Shown here: one piece after another, positions 12,979 through 27,900 of the stretch
How positions within the stretch are numbered: position 1 is the first letter of the stretch
How the letters are laid out: every line of letters starts with the position of its first letter
From: Hydractinia symbiolongicarpus
Taxonomy: Eukaryota > Cnidaria > Hydrozoa > Anthoathecata > Hydractiniidae
Direction: 5' to 3'
NCBI RefSeq assembly: GCF_029227915.1
Contig: NC_079879.1
Location: 13,144,001 to 13,208,000, forward strand
DNA length: 64,000 bases
Position numbers and translations under genes: made by a program
The notes under the pieces: model-generated
The model's database searches: none
The model's input: the letters and a program-made list of their open reading frames with translations, nothing else
Told to the model about the DNA's origin: nothing

Positions 12979-15900
12979 TCACTCCTCAACTTGCATTTGA
13001 ACTTTAGATTGCTGGATACGAGAAAGAACATCTGCGAAGACGCTCGACATCTATTATAAACAAATTATTTAATCAATTAAACAGATAAGGCCTTTTAAGT
13101 TTGCGAAAACTACCTAACTTTTATAAAAGCATCTTCTAACCGGTTCCGCCAAATAAACCCCTTTGAAAAGCCCTTAATTTAAATACTTTAAACGGGTTTC
13201 TGCTAACACCTTATTGGGTTCTTTAACGCCTTTAATTCACATTTTGGTTGTTTTTCAACGTTTTTACTAGACTTTTTGTGAAATCAGGGACTTCAGGAAA
13301 ATCCTGAGATCATTTTAAAGTAAATGTGAAGAAATCATAAAAGTGCCATTGCACAACGTTTCATGAAACTACAAAAACGAAAATATTCATATTTAAAATA
13401 TTACATTTTTTCCCCAAAAAAATAATGGATTTTCCAGTTTTCAGTAACATTTCAGTAATTCGTACACTTTTCACGTCATAACAAGTACAAATTCATCAGG
13501 TATTAATTTAAGTTTGTGGCATTTTGTTAACCTAAGAACAACATTCGTGATAGAATAAACGTATGGCTGATGCAATTATTTCGACATCTCTAACTTTCTA
13601 CCTCTGCTGACCTTTTTATGTTTGTGTGAACAAAATCTGACAGTTTCAAACAATAAATAATTATGTGTGATTTGTTAAATAACTGGTTATCTTATTTTGT
13701 TGGGTACGTACACACAGTGCCGTGCACACGGCCAACTCAGGAGACTTACATGTGGTTCGTAGTTGGATTTCAATTCTTTTAAATGTTTCAAAAACTTCAT
13801 GGATAATGTACACCATTTCTGTGCAACCTCGTAATGATGCGCGCTAAAAAACAATAACAATCCTTAAAATGTCATCCAAATATAATGTTTTCACAAACAC
13901 TCAAATCTATTAGGTTTCTCTAGCAGCCATGATAAAGAATAAAGAATTTTTCTTAAGACAGTAAAATCCTATTTTTTAACACACGCGGGAGAAAAAATAC
14001 ACTGCATTGCTCTTATATATATATTAACTGTCTCGTTAAAACCAACTGTAAAAAGTTCTTCTACTACAAACATACACACCTGTACAAATGTATTCCACAA
14101 TTCCATGCCTTTGTCATCAGCCATATTGTTTCCATCTCAGGATACTGCCCCTGAACACAAAGAAATCGTTGTCGGTCATAAAAAGTCAGCGCATAAATTT
14201 GTTTTCCAAGAGAATATTATCATTTTTTACTGATCTTTGTGCAGACTGCGTTTGTCAACACGGCTGTCGAAAGTGGTTGGCTAAATGTCGCAGTCATACC
14301 AACCTGCACTTCACTTTCGATGACAATTTTTTATGAAACTCAAGAAATCATACCAACCTGCGCTTCACCTTCAATAATCTTGAGAGTGTCTTCATAAAAC
14401 TTATACGCCTCTTCTTTACTTGCAGCGTTTGTGCTTCCCCCTTTCTGAAGCGATACACTGATCAAGCTGTGAATGACCTTACTACAATTAAAACAAATAC
14501 ACAACTTTAAAAGAAGATTTTGTCAGCTAAACAGCGCAAAAATTGATTATAAGATATCCTAAATTACGTCAAGGTCTCTAACTACGATTAAGTCTTTAAA
14601 CCGGTGTCACTTTTAAGTATAAGGGATTGGCTGTTAAGTCTCGCTTTACACAAGCAAAATTTATTACTTACAGCAGAAATAACCTGCCACATGACAAGAT
14701 AATGTAAAAACCTTATCTTATCAAAGTGCATGGTAATGGTAATAGCTAAAATTTCTGTTTCTTTGGAAGTAATAATATTCCACGTGAAAAGAATACCTCA
14801 CAGCAGGAAAATCAACTATGGTTTGTTCCATATGACACTTGATTGCCAGTTTTAAAGCCTTCACACTGTTTTCCATCGCATCAGGTATTGACAACGAGCT
14901 GCCTAAAACAAAAGGAATAAATACATCACGTAATTAATACATCAAGTTTTACTCAAAGAAACGCCAAAATTGTAAAAAATTATCAGAAATTTATGTAACT
15001 AATTAGTATGAGACCCCCCCCCCCCAAAAAAAAAAAAAAAAAAAAAGCCAAGCAGGTCAACGAACGAACGAACGAACAACAAATATTGTGGGGAACGTCA
15101 TAAAAGTTTCAGATAAGTTAAGTCTATTTCAACTAGTGCCAGAGTTTCAAATCACAAAGTAAAAAAAAGTCCCCAAATATGTCCCCACCAACATCTTCCC
15201 GCCACAGGTTTTGTATGGTTTAAATTGACAGTATTTACATTAGGGGTAGCTGGAAGCATTAACAGCATAGTACATACTTGCAAAATTTTCAAATACTTTA
15301 ACTTGACCAGACGGCAATTCCATAGCTTTCTCAAACAGGTCATCCAAATCATGCTGACCAAGTCTCGCTTTCACTTCAAACTCATAACATAAAAGAAAGC
15401 CCAGCATAGGGTCTTGAAATGCTAAAAGAAATACCAGTCGGAATTTTTTTTGAAAAGAATGCAGCAACGAAAATATGTCTAACTTGTTTGCAACTTCAAC
15501 CACAATATAACATACTTATTCCTTCTTACGCCGACTATCAAACTAATGCAACTCTTAGTAAGATAGAGGGGTGAAGGTCTGCATTTTATAGCTATCTTGT
15601 ACTTACAAGCATTGTTTTCTTTTAACTTTTTATACACAATGTAGTATTGCTTCACGATTTCTAAAACTTCTCGCAATTTGTCTGCCTAAACAAAAATCGC
15701 AAAACAAATCAAAGGTAGAGTGTAGCAAAAAACAGTACAGCCTGATAGGCAACAATCCTTATAACAACATCATTTAACAATCTCGTGAAAGATAAAAGGT
15801 TTATTTCGTGACTTGATGTTTGATATTGCTTCAAGTTTACCAATAATGGCAACCATTTAAACTGAGTGTAAAATCAACAAGAGAACTGACAAGAAGACTG

Positions 15901-18900
15901 ATAATAACAGTTATTTAAAAACCTTCAATTTATATACATCACCCCCTTTACAAATCTTTTACATCTACTAAATACACAGACTAAAAATCTTAATCTCTCT
16001 TAACCTATAAAATCAGTTTTTTCACCACCAACTTAATTTAAAACATCGCTTTTATAACTTTTGATCGGAGATTGTCTAAACAAATTTTTCTAATGTGGAT
16101 ATGTTGAATTAGCCGACCAAGAGTTATTTCACACTAATAACTAGAAAATGCATGTCCTTTATTAGTACGATAAAAAAGTCAAGAACATTAGTTCCTCTTT
16201 TGGCGACAGAAAATCTACTACATTTTCCTGATTCAAAATCAATGAAGAAAAATGAGTTGGTGTTCAATGGAGTTAAAAGAAAATAATTTAAATTTAAAAC
16301 TCTATTTAAAACTCACCCATTTTTTCTTAATGGATTTTGAATCTTAATTTTAAACCAAATTAAAATCATTCCCAGTGACCACGACACATACCCTTTCTTG
16401 TTCTGTTCGTAAATCTCTTGCATTTTGTAATCCACAACCAGCTGCCATTAGCAAACACGATTTTTGCTGAGAAAAATTCAACTCTTCTTTTGGCAGCATT
16501 TGTGATAACTAAATACATGGAAAAAGAATTATTTCATCAGCAATACTCTTTTACAGCTCAATCGTAAAATATTTTCAACAAAAAGGGCAGAAAATAAAGT
16601 AAAAAAAATTATCTTTCAGTGTACTTCACATCCACAAGCAGAAATCATTTTCTATTTGGAGTTTTTTTACCTCATAGCAAATTAAAAAAGACTGTTGCAT
16701 TTCATTTGGGAAATCAGAGGACGACAATGCCAAGTTCCATGCTACAAAAAGAACGGAGGAAGTTACATATTGGTCTTACAATGGACATCAAGACAGAGAA
16801 TAAGTTTAAAATAGTTACATAGAAATCTAATTCCAAGATAAAACTTACCAATCTTATTAAACCATGATATTTCCTGGTGCATATCTTTTAACTCAGCGTC
16901 ATTCATGTTTTTGAATATACCGTTCGCTAAAATGACACGCACGATACATAACCTTGGCTTTAACAATAATACAACTAGGAAAACTAGAACCGCGCCATAC
17001 TTTATCCAGCGGAGAATATAATTGTGCAACAAAACTCCGACTTTTCCCAGTGGTTATGAAAATTCTGACTTTCTTTTAGTAAAATAATTGTTGAATTAGA
17101 AAAAATAGTACATGCTATTGACCATAATATCCTGTTTGATTAATACCACAATCTCAAAACCTACACTATACAATAATTATTATCTCTATACTTTCTCAAC
17201 CTTTTTTATGACTTCATCGTCTATGTAGCAACCCTGCGATATCCAAACCTTAACAAACTCTTTTCTTTGACTTCCTTATGGATATAGAAGGACTTGCAAG
17301 AATGCTAATATGGTACCTTTTTCAATCAAATGCAAAATATTGCTGACTTCCTCCCTAAAAAAACACTAACGATTAAAGAACACCATAGATTCTCTACAAA
17401 AGATTTTTTATACATTCCCTATTCGTCGAAATAATTCCTGTGCATGCCTGTTTTTAAAAAGTATACACATACAATCAAAACTGAAGAGGGTTACAAACTT
17501 TCACTTCTCGTATAGAGTCCTTCTCTAATCTATAGCCATGTAAGAGCATATTCAAACAACAACATATATGCTACTATTAAGTTAAATCTTTTTTTCAGTT
17601 ACGTTTTACTTTAAAAAAAGACAACAATTACTAAAATGAGCTGTTGCTAATACTTCTTCAACAACAACCTAAACTGTATAAAAAATTAGGATGGAAAAAC
17701 GTCCTAAAAAATAAACACTCGCTAAATCTCAGTTACAAAACAAGTTTTGTCTATATCTATATGTCTGAGAACTGTGCTGCGAAGCTCCTTTTTATTTCAT
17801 ATCCACCTCATTCACCTTGAATAATTTAAACATTATGAGTTTATCCTTTTTTAATAAACACAGTATATATTATGAGAGAAAGTAGCGTGGACTTACAGAC
17901 TGCTGTTTTCAGATAGGTTGGTGAATTTTAATCTTGTTAAGCATCTAAAGAAAAAACGAATTAATAGCCCACTTCCATTGGAGTTTATTCATACAGACAG
18001 ACTTCTTGTTTAAAGAAAAGTTTTAAAAAACACAACATTTTACATTGCATAATTTCCATAGTTTTGCTGAAAGAATGATGCGATATTTGCAGAAAGACAG
18101 CCTTTCATATTGTTGCAGATAACATTTTAGGGTAAATGCCAATTCTAGGTGCCAATATATCATATATAAAGTTTATTTACTTTAATACGATAAATAAAGG
18201 AAAGAAAAAAAAACTGATTACAGAAGAGAATAAACACGACACTTAGTCCAGAAAATAACAAAACATCTAAAATGTCTGCAATTGCATTTTTGTGCAAGGT
18301 AATAGCAACTTCGCAAATATAAGGTGTTTTAATTGCAACATTCAATTGCAACATTTCTACCACAAATGTTCTGCATATCTATAAAACATAATAATAAATA
18401 AACAATTTAAAACTTCTTGACAATTTTGATTTGGAATTGGCAAATTTACCTTAGCGAAACAAGAAGCTGTTTCGGTTCTTTGACATGAACGATCATCTTC
18501 TCGAGAACAGCCTCTGAAATCTTTCTATTACCACACTAAATATGTATGCATAATTAATACACAGAGTTTATAACCTTGACATACAATTAGGAAGAGGAAA
18601 CAAAATTAAATTTATGATTGTATATGATATGATTGAATATGATTGCAACACATTACCCGTTAAAGTTTGGAAAGACACTACCTGGACAAGAACTAGGAAA
18701 AATTGAACACGTGAACAAAGTAGAAACACCAAAAATGTTCTGACACATGACTTATAGTAGAAATATGATAGGAATGGTCAAACGAGAGTTAAAATTAAAT
18801 TAATACAACTAAAAGTAGTAATTATAGTAAGTAAAGTAGTAATTATAAATTTCAGTGAAAAGTGCAAGAAAATAAAAATGTGAAAAACAAAAAATAAACA

Positions 18901-21900
18901 ACTCCAGCTGAGGAAAATAATGAAGAAGGGGCAGCCTAATGATAAATTTATCATCATTATTTTGTGTGTAGTTTTGTAATAAGCAAATATAATGCCCAGC
19001 TTTAATCTCTAAAGATAGAGATAAAGCTTGACATGATTATGGTATACCTCAAAAGCTAACTGTGCTGTAAGACAAATAAGACCATGTACATTTTCCACAG
19101 AATCAGATTCCAATCCCAGCTGAGAGAGCTTTTCAACTGCTTCAATTGCTAAATTAAAAACTATCATTTTTATTGGTCTTTTTATTTCATTTCACTCTTG
19201 CTATGCTTTCGCCTTGTAGGAAAAATAAACAAGTTACCCAATCATACAGAAAATATCAAAATCATACTGAAAATCCACGAACACTCGATATCCAGTGCTC
19301 GTTTTAAAACTCTTTATTGCATAGCGAAATTGTGGAGCACGTTTGCTGCGCAAAGTATACCAAGAGAATTATTGAGATTCTCAAAATTTCGATGGAAAAA
19401 AAATCATATAAAATCAGCGGTAGGAAATATGACTGATATTTTCTCACGAAAAGGTAGGGGTTTTTTGTCTAATAGAACAAATAAGTTTGGATCAAGCAGC
19501 TGTTATAAATGTTAGCTAAAAATGCCAATAAATATGCTTTGTAACCCCCGTCGTACTTGGTTTGATGTGGTGCCTGTGGCCACCATGGAAAATATTTTTT
19601 GCTGTCATCTTCAATCAAATCATTAGCTAGCTACCTCTAGCTACAATCAGAAGAAGAAAAACTCTCTCTTTTTGTTGCATCGTGGAAATAAATTAAAGTC
19701 ACCAATCAAAAACTAACAGGGGAAAATATACCTCTTTATTCTTTAAGGTGTTTGCTCATTTGTGGTTGAAAACGTTTGTACTGTTGCTACTAGGGTCTTT
19801 TTACAGATATATGTTCTAAATCTGAGCTATTTCATCAAATGGCGCCTTTACCTGGAAGTTCTACTTTGTTTACCTACTTTCGCATGTTGTTAAATTCTTC
19901 AACACTCGAATCTCGCAATAAATTTTTCAAGAAGTACGACGTTTGAAGTCACGAATGACCAATTGGACTTTTGTTCGATAATGGTGGCGACCGTTAATGT
20001 AATTATTGTTTTGGGGAGATTAAGTTTGGAAATATATAAAAATATTTAAAAAAGTTAAAAAAAATTAGGGCTTCATCATTTTCTTTACAGCCCTAAGTTT
20101 TTGCATTGTGTTTTATAAGCTTGCAATAATGTGGTCTAGCTAAGTTATGATACGTAAAAACTACGCTTGAATGACCCTTTAAGAATGTGAAACCACATAA
20201 TACACCTTAATCAAATTTTGTGTTTTTCGTAACTTTTGTGTTCAGTATGGTAGATTAGTATGCGTGTCAACTGGCCAAAAAAAGCCATAAGTATGAGGGC
20301 AAGCTTGGGCAAATTTTTAAATACAATTTGTACTTTCCAAATGAAAAACAAAGCTTTCAATTCTGTTGTCTTGGCCACAAAAAGTAGTGATCTATATTTT
20401 ATGTGGTTAGCCTCATCAATTCCAATAAAATTCCAATTTTTTTCCAGGAGGGACAACATAGACAGTTCTAGAGTGTTGAAACGCTTATATTTGAGCTACA
20501 GAAACCTTTTAAATTTCTGTTCAATAAACAACAACTGTTACGTGGGATTGAACCCATATGAATATGAAGTGAACGCTCTAGCGACTGAACTACCTATCTC
20601 CAAAAGAAGACAACGCTCAAAGTAAACAAAGGTTCATGACTTTATTAATTATATCAAGCATATTGTATCTAGTGAACACTTTTTGAGCACTCTGTCCCAA
20701 AAAATGATATATATTTGTAGTTTAGAAATTAGCTCTAAATATCGTCCCTCAAAGGCGCTGAATTTTGAGACTTTACTATTATATATAATATAATATATCA
20801 TATAAAAATATTTTCTTTTTCTTTATAGATTGCGTACAATAAGAGCGAGGAGAGATGTTATCTTTCAATACGTGAGATAAAAAGAAGAAAGCGAAACCTC
20901 ATCCCTCGTTGTTGTTGTTTTTCTATCAAAAATTTGAAGCTGTTTTATAAATCTTGGTAAAGTTAATAAATTGTTTTCGTTTCTGTAGATTGTTTGTTTT
21001 GTTTATTGTTTCCCCGTAAGTTTTTGAAATACATTGCAACAGATTCCGTGGCTTCAAGAAATCGGTTTTCATAACTAGTGCCGTTATTTTTACGTGAAAA
21101 AACAAACAAACCACAAGCTGCTTCGTTCGCCTTCTCATCTCCGAAATCGTTAACACAAAAGTCTCTATTATTATCTGCGCCCCGAGTATTATTTTCCGGT
21201 TGAAAGAGTGTACCTTACGACGCGCATCCCCTTAATTCGTGACATTTTCGCACACTACGGATTGTACAACTCGATCTATTGCATTTCTTTCAGAATAAGG
21301 GTTTTAACTTTATAAAAGTATAACTTTGCATGGATTATTGGCGCTAAAAGCTTCATCAATGTTGGATTTACGTCGGCCAACACTGACAATATTGTGATTA
21401 TTATCAATATTTACTTTTATAATTCTGTGGAAAGAGGCTTTACGAAAATTCTTAGTAATCATTTTTGTTAAGTTTCGCACGACCTAAATTTCTCGTACCT
21501 TCTGAAAAGAAATATTCCGCATATATATATATTAATATATATATTGTATTTTTGCCAAAAAGCACTACTTTTGCGCAACGAATTGTTGTTGTTCCGCGGT
21601 GAGTTTATTTTACAACCTCGTCCCCAGGGTTTTCTATGTCTATGGTATTCAGTTTTGGTGTATTCCCAGATATCAGCTGCAGTAAGATGTTAGCACCTCG
21701 CCGTATTATACCAAAAAGAAACAAAAAGCACTAGGGACAACTATTGGCTGGTTTTAATTTTGCTTGCAACTTGCGTAATGCTTCGCAACCTTTTTATTTA
21801 ATTTCTAGTTTAATTTAGCTTATTTTGATTTATTCAATTTTACGTTACACATACCTTGATCATCACTATGCATCAATAAATGAATTTTAAACAGCAAAAA

Positions 21901-24900
21901 ATAGACTTGAGGTGAGTTAGAGTCATGACTTTTAGCCTCTTTTATTGCGGCGAGAGCCTACATGAAGAAATCAACATTAATGATAACGACTCATTAGGTA
22001 ACAGCTATCAGTACTTTGTTTATCAACAAAAAGATCTTGTGCTGTAACTAATATTTTAAAAAGAAAGAAGAGTTTGGAAAAAAGTGGATAATCACTGACG
22101 TGTTGCAACTGGCACAGCTCAAGGAGTGCCCATTCGAATAAATATAGAAAACAAGTCCGCATTAAAATTAAAGGGTACAATTATTGGCTGCAATTACAAT
22201 ACGTAGGTTTCTATCCAAAAACAACAAAAAACCCACCTCGGTATAATTCTTCATTTCCAGAAAACATGAACACCGATTTCTCTAAAATACAAATTTTCAC
22301 GTTATCTTTGTAAAGTAAAATATGTAGATATAGGTGAATATTTATCATAGCACATCCGTATTTCATTCTCAATAGAGAATGCTTCACCCCGATCAGACCT
22401 CTGATCATGACGGGCGAGTATAATGAGTGTAAGTCATATTGAAAAAGAACTACTTTGTTCATCACTAACATACTGCCAATCAGCGAGCAGTATTCGATCC
22501 GCAGTCCCCAAAACTGCGACTACTAACTGATTTTGTCAATAAATGCAGGATTAGTTCTCAGTTCTCCTGACATGCCACTACATAATGTCACAATCCTTTT
22601 AATACTTATTCTAACACTTTCTAATCAACTATATTTTATTAACTTTGCATTCAGAACATCTTTTTGACAATGCAAGAGTGCATCCATAAAGCATGCTTGA
22701 TATTTCAGAACAATATTTCAAAGTCTAAATAAATTATGCTAAAGATTTTTGGTTTATGTCAAGGTACATTTTAAACTTGTTTTACTTCAGTTCAAAACTC
22801 AAATTACGGTCTAGGTGCTTTTGGTGGACCCTTAATCTGTATAATTAAAAACCAAATCTTTTAGAAAAAAAATATTTAATTGAATTAACAAACATAATAA
22901 AGACTTAATAAATGTTTTAATGAAACTTCTTTCCTGAAAAATTTTCTAACAATTGTATGAGCTGAAAGGAACCCGAGGTATTAAATAATTTTTTACCCAT
23001 TTGCTCTTCAGGGCCTCTTAATTTTTTGCTGACGACCCCATAACTTGGGACCTGCATTTCGGTTTGCAATAAAATTTCGTGAGTAAACATATAGGGCCTA
23101 TACAAGCTTACCCAGAAAATTTTATTGTGTCATTGAAAAATGTTATGTTAATCAACTCATCTTTAGAATATCTATGCATAGATACAGTTTGAATGCACAT
23201 CCCTTAACGGGTCTAAAATTACTGATGACAGAAAATGTCAAAATTTGCTATTCCTTGAATATGACATCATAATTTATGCAGCATAATTAAATCTGAAATC
23301 CTTTAAATATGAATATCTTGAGAACGAAAAAAGCTTTTTTAAATATTTAGAAAGACTTGTAAACCAACTTTTTAAGCTCTATAATATAAGCCCAACATCA
23401 TTTTATATCCTTAATAATTACGTTTACTCAGGAGTGGAAAAAATCTGGCCCCAACCTGTAACTTGGATAAATTATCATGGTCATCGTTGGATTGTTCCAT
23501 GAATTGTAGTGAATAGTTATACCAACAGAGTGATTCAAGAAAATCGGATTTCTATAAAGAAACATAACACATAACAAATAGTTTTATAACTGGAAATATA
23601 TAAATATAAATGAGGGCTAAAAATATTAGACAAACGTGAAAGGCAAAAACCCTTAAAACAGCTGTTATTTTTGTGAATGATTGTAAAAACTGTTATTCAT
23701 AACTGTGCCAGCTATTTTACAAAAATACTAATAATTAAGCAAGTCAACAAAAATCGTAGAAAATCCTCAACTTTAAAAACCTTTAAACTAATAAATTTGG
23801 ATAAGTTTTATGTCAAAAAACATTGCATCGTTCTTACTTGATAGCTTTATGCAACTACTGAATGAACAAACATTGAACAATTATTTCACAAATACAAACC
23901 TCAAAAAACTGATGTGCTGTTTCCCATAAAAGAAGCTGCAACTGTTTAAGAATATTCTTATCAAATGCTGCTCCATTCTTGCTCCCACGGAGAAGTTCTG
24001 TTTGAATAACCGCTTTTGCCTCAGGAATTCGTTGCTCAGTCAATAAGCATTCCTAAAGGTTAACACGATCTTCATACAAACTTGATGAAAGAAAAAATAG
24101 TAGCATGAAGCATATTGTAGCATACAATTTTACATTAAAACTTTAGAAGGGTAATTTTACAACTTTTGGAACAATAAACAGCTTCAAATACTCTTAAAAT
24201 GCACATGTACAAGTACACTGCCCATTCAAGCATAATAATTTATGCAAATATCATATTGACCTGGACATTAACAAAGAAGGGTCAACAAAATATAATTTAC
24301 ATGGTTTCACTTTACAAGCATTAAAAACACAAAGACACAGCAACAACAAATTTATTCATCTTACAATGTATATGCAGTACACCGTATATTTTTCTAGAAG
24401 AGTAGTGAAGAAGTTTAAGTAGACAGTGAGTGTTAATCTTATCTTCATATTAATATAAGTCTATTTCAATAAGTGATAGGACTATTACAAAAAGCCTGAA
24501 CGCAAGGCTGATGTGCAATCTCATTTTGCATTAAAAAATCCGTGTTCTCAATATAGTCTCACGTACCAGTTTTTTTAACTGTACTTGAATATTCTCATTA
24601 AAATTTGAATACTTTGAATTCATTACATCAAGTGCATCATAGCATAATTTAAATCTACAAAAAAAATGTTTCTGTTAAAGGGCAAAAACTTTCTCAGGCA
24701 GAAACTTTCGCGTATCACAAGAAAAAAAAGTTGGAATAAATTTTGTAGAGAAAACTTTTGCGAAATGAAGGTTAAAGGAAGGTTGAAGGAAGGTCATTTT
24801 GCGTGAAAAAACTTCTGCAAATAAGCAAAACATTTTTTTTTGCTTTGTTTAAAGTAAAAGGTATCTTTACCAATGTACCGCGGAATTTTGCTAATTGGTC

Positions 24901-27900
24901 AAGTATCTTTATATCGAGCCTCATCATCATCATCATCATCATTCTCGGCTTAACGTCCGTTTTCCATGCTAGCATGGGTTGAACGGGGTATATTAATGAC
25001 CCTCTTTCAATCTGATCTAGACTTCAATTTGTAATGACCTTACCCCAGTCGTGAACACTCCGCCTGTTTCAGTGCAAAATAGAAAAAGAAGAAAGCTGCA
25101 ACAAGTACTGAAGGAGATAAAGATATTAGAGAAACATTTAGCATGGTAAAAAGAAAGAAAGAGACAAAAGTTATTGTAATAGATTGATACGCTGAAAAAG
25201 AGGAAAAGATTGTATACGTATTATTTAATATCCATCCATGTGTCATTGATTTTTTAGAAAATAAAAAATTTTTTGCCTGAAAACACTTTAGGCAAAAAAG
25301 GGAAAAAAACGCGAAAGTATCTGCTCGCAAAAGTTTCTACCTTGAAAGTAGTTGGTTAGATGAAAAAATGTACTTGTTCTGCAACAAATAAATAAAAAAG
25401 AACAATCTACCTATTTTTCTCTACAAACAATCGAATGCATTCTAGTCCAGATTCAACTTTGAGAACTGGATCATTTATGATATTATGAAAGACTAAAAAT
25501 AGAGGATATGTATTAGCTTAAAAATGCAATGGAGCAGATAGAGATTTTTTATAAAAAAATCAAAATTGCAATAAAGAGTAACTAGAGATATTTTCATAAA
25601 ACAAAATGCTAGCAACCTTTTTACCAAGCACTTTTCAATTGTAAATAATAAAGTGATTGATTTGAGATGTTTTACTCCCACGTGTTCCTGATACGCATGC
25701 CTTCAATATTTTTTTAAAAAAATGACAAACATAAAAGGCAAGTACTCTTGACAGAAAACCAGACCTTCTTTTTGACACTGCTTAGGCTGCTACTACTTAG
25801 CTAATCACCATCTTATTCACAATGTAATGAGTTGTTTAACTGGTAGTTGAGTGTATATTTTTGTACATTGACCTTGTTCGGGGATCGTCCACAAATTTCG
25901 TCCCATTAACGAGACGCTATAAGACGAAAAAGTTAAAAAAAATTCGTCTCGTTTTGTTCTTAATTGAAATTGAGACGATTTAAAAATCGTCTCATAAATA
26001 TCAGGAGACGATATTTTGTCAATTCGTCTCAGAATAAAAAAAGTGGAACAAAATATTTTAAGACGAATTGAGACGAATTGAGACGCTGCGGTAAAATCAC
26101 GGAGACGAATTGAGACGAATTAAGACGCTGCGGTAAAATCACGGAGACGAATTGAGACGAATTAAGACGCTGCGGTAAAATCACGGAGACGAATTGAGAC
26201 GAACTAAGACGACAGGGTTTCTTAAACACGAAAATTTATTTAAAAAGCTAGTGTTTTTTAAAGTGGTTTTAATGTATTCAGATATTTCAGATAGCGACAG
26301 CGACCTAGATTGGTTGTTTACGGACGATTCTTTGTCCGATGATGAAAATGAAGATTACATCAACGAAATTTTACAATGCGGTAAATATTTATTTTTATCT
26401 CGTCGTAAAATTTTCAGCAACGGTCTTGAAAACAAAAAAATATATAATTGCCCAATTTATCTTGTGATTTTTCCGTAGTCATGAGAAAAAAACTACTATA
26501 ATTATAAAACTATATATTTTCTTTATTCGTAAATTTAAAGCTCGATGATGCAAAATCTTTAAAAGATTTGTTGTTTTTTTACCAACAACACACAAATATT
26601 CGAAAAACCTCACTATTTTAACTTTTCTCTTCGCACATGCCGGTGTGAGCATAAGAAGTAAATAATAGCAATTGAAGTTTGTTGCGATATTGCTTCTGAA
26701 AATTACGAAAAAAAACTATTTTTGCTTTATTATTTTTGTCAACTTGCACTGTTATATTAACTTAATGTATAATTATACTTATACAATTGATTATGGTGGG
26801 CTGCACATTGCAAAAAAAAAATTATTAACAATTTTATGTGACAGAAACGGCTTGTCAGAAGCAAATAATGTTCCGCAAAAAAACTGTGTGACGTGCGGTT
26901 GCATTACGTAAAATGATTTCAGACAAATTAGATAGCCGCTTGTTTAGACACTCAGTTGAGCAGCCTAGTGCCCATGGATTAAGATTTGAATCATTTTTTG
27001 TAAACTATCACAAAAAAAAATCAAATGGATAAACTTTTTTCCTTTAGCCTTCAATTTTGTCAATTCAATACGCGATTTGTTTTATAAAAACTGCGTTTTT
27101 AAGAGCGTTGAGGCTGAGATTTTGCCAATAATTAAGAACATATTAAAAACGTACTCAACCTGAATTCCTTCACAGATTATAAGAACAAAATAATGTATTC
27201 CAGTAATCTTTTTTTGTTTGCTTGAATTTTTTATATTTTGTGCTGGACTAAACATATTATCTCATGTATATAAATACATAAATTTCAGAAACTTTGGGAA
27301 AAATATATCAATAAGAACAAATAGAGGCTAAATTCTGAAGTCGTGTTCTTACTATTAAGAACAAAATAAGAATAAAACAGACTGAAAGTCTCAAAAGTAA
27401 GAATAGCCAGCCTCAAGTCAGATTTTACTAAATAAACATTAATAAACTTGTTTAGTAATCACTCGCGTCATTATTTGCATTTATAGAATAGTCTTTTTCT
27501 TATTTTAGCTTCAAAAAAACGAGGCAGACCAGCGCTACACGAGCAACATCCGGGCTTGGTTCCATGTATCGCATCCTACATAAGTCAGAACTCGGCCGAG
27601 GCCCATTTGAGGCGCAGAGACAGTATTATGTACACAAATGGTGTAAGCTTAAAAGATATTGTCTCTCACATAAAAAGTACGCTCGGGTTAAATGTGAGTA
27701 AGAGCGCAGTGCATTACCTCATGAGACCGAGGAGAAAAAAAACCACTTCGAGCAAGCGTCACAAATCGTTGGTTGATGCACGTGTTCCGCCCAAGCGCAA
27801 CACGGGAGAAAAAAAGATCCATGAAGATTTTCATTTTTCTTGCTCCCAAGTTAACTTGGTTAATGAGTTAGCGCAGTTATGCAATGAAAACACAATCTCC

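Noticed and set aside
19198-19515. 105-codon plus-strand ORF
   Set aside because: No motif or similarity; it lies in a TEX11 intron, and random ORFs of this size are expected in 64 kb.
20260-20625. 121-codon plus-strand ORF in a TEX11 intron
   Set aside because: Unrecognised, overlaps the tRNA-like repeat, and has no supporting exon context.
22440-22540. Possible second tRNA-like B box (GGATCGAATACTGC on the minus strand)
   Set aside because: No convincing A box at the right distance and no cloverleaf.
26029-26229. Minus-strand ORF with a 14-residue repeated peptide
   Set aside because: It is only the translation of the 42-bp tandem repeat in the transposon end.
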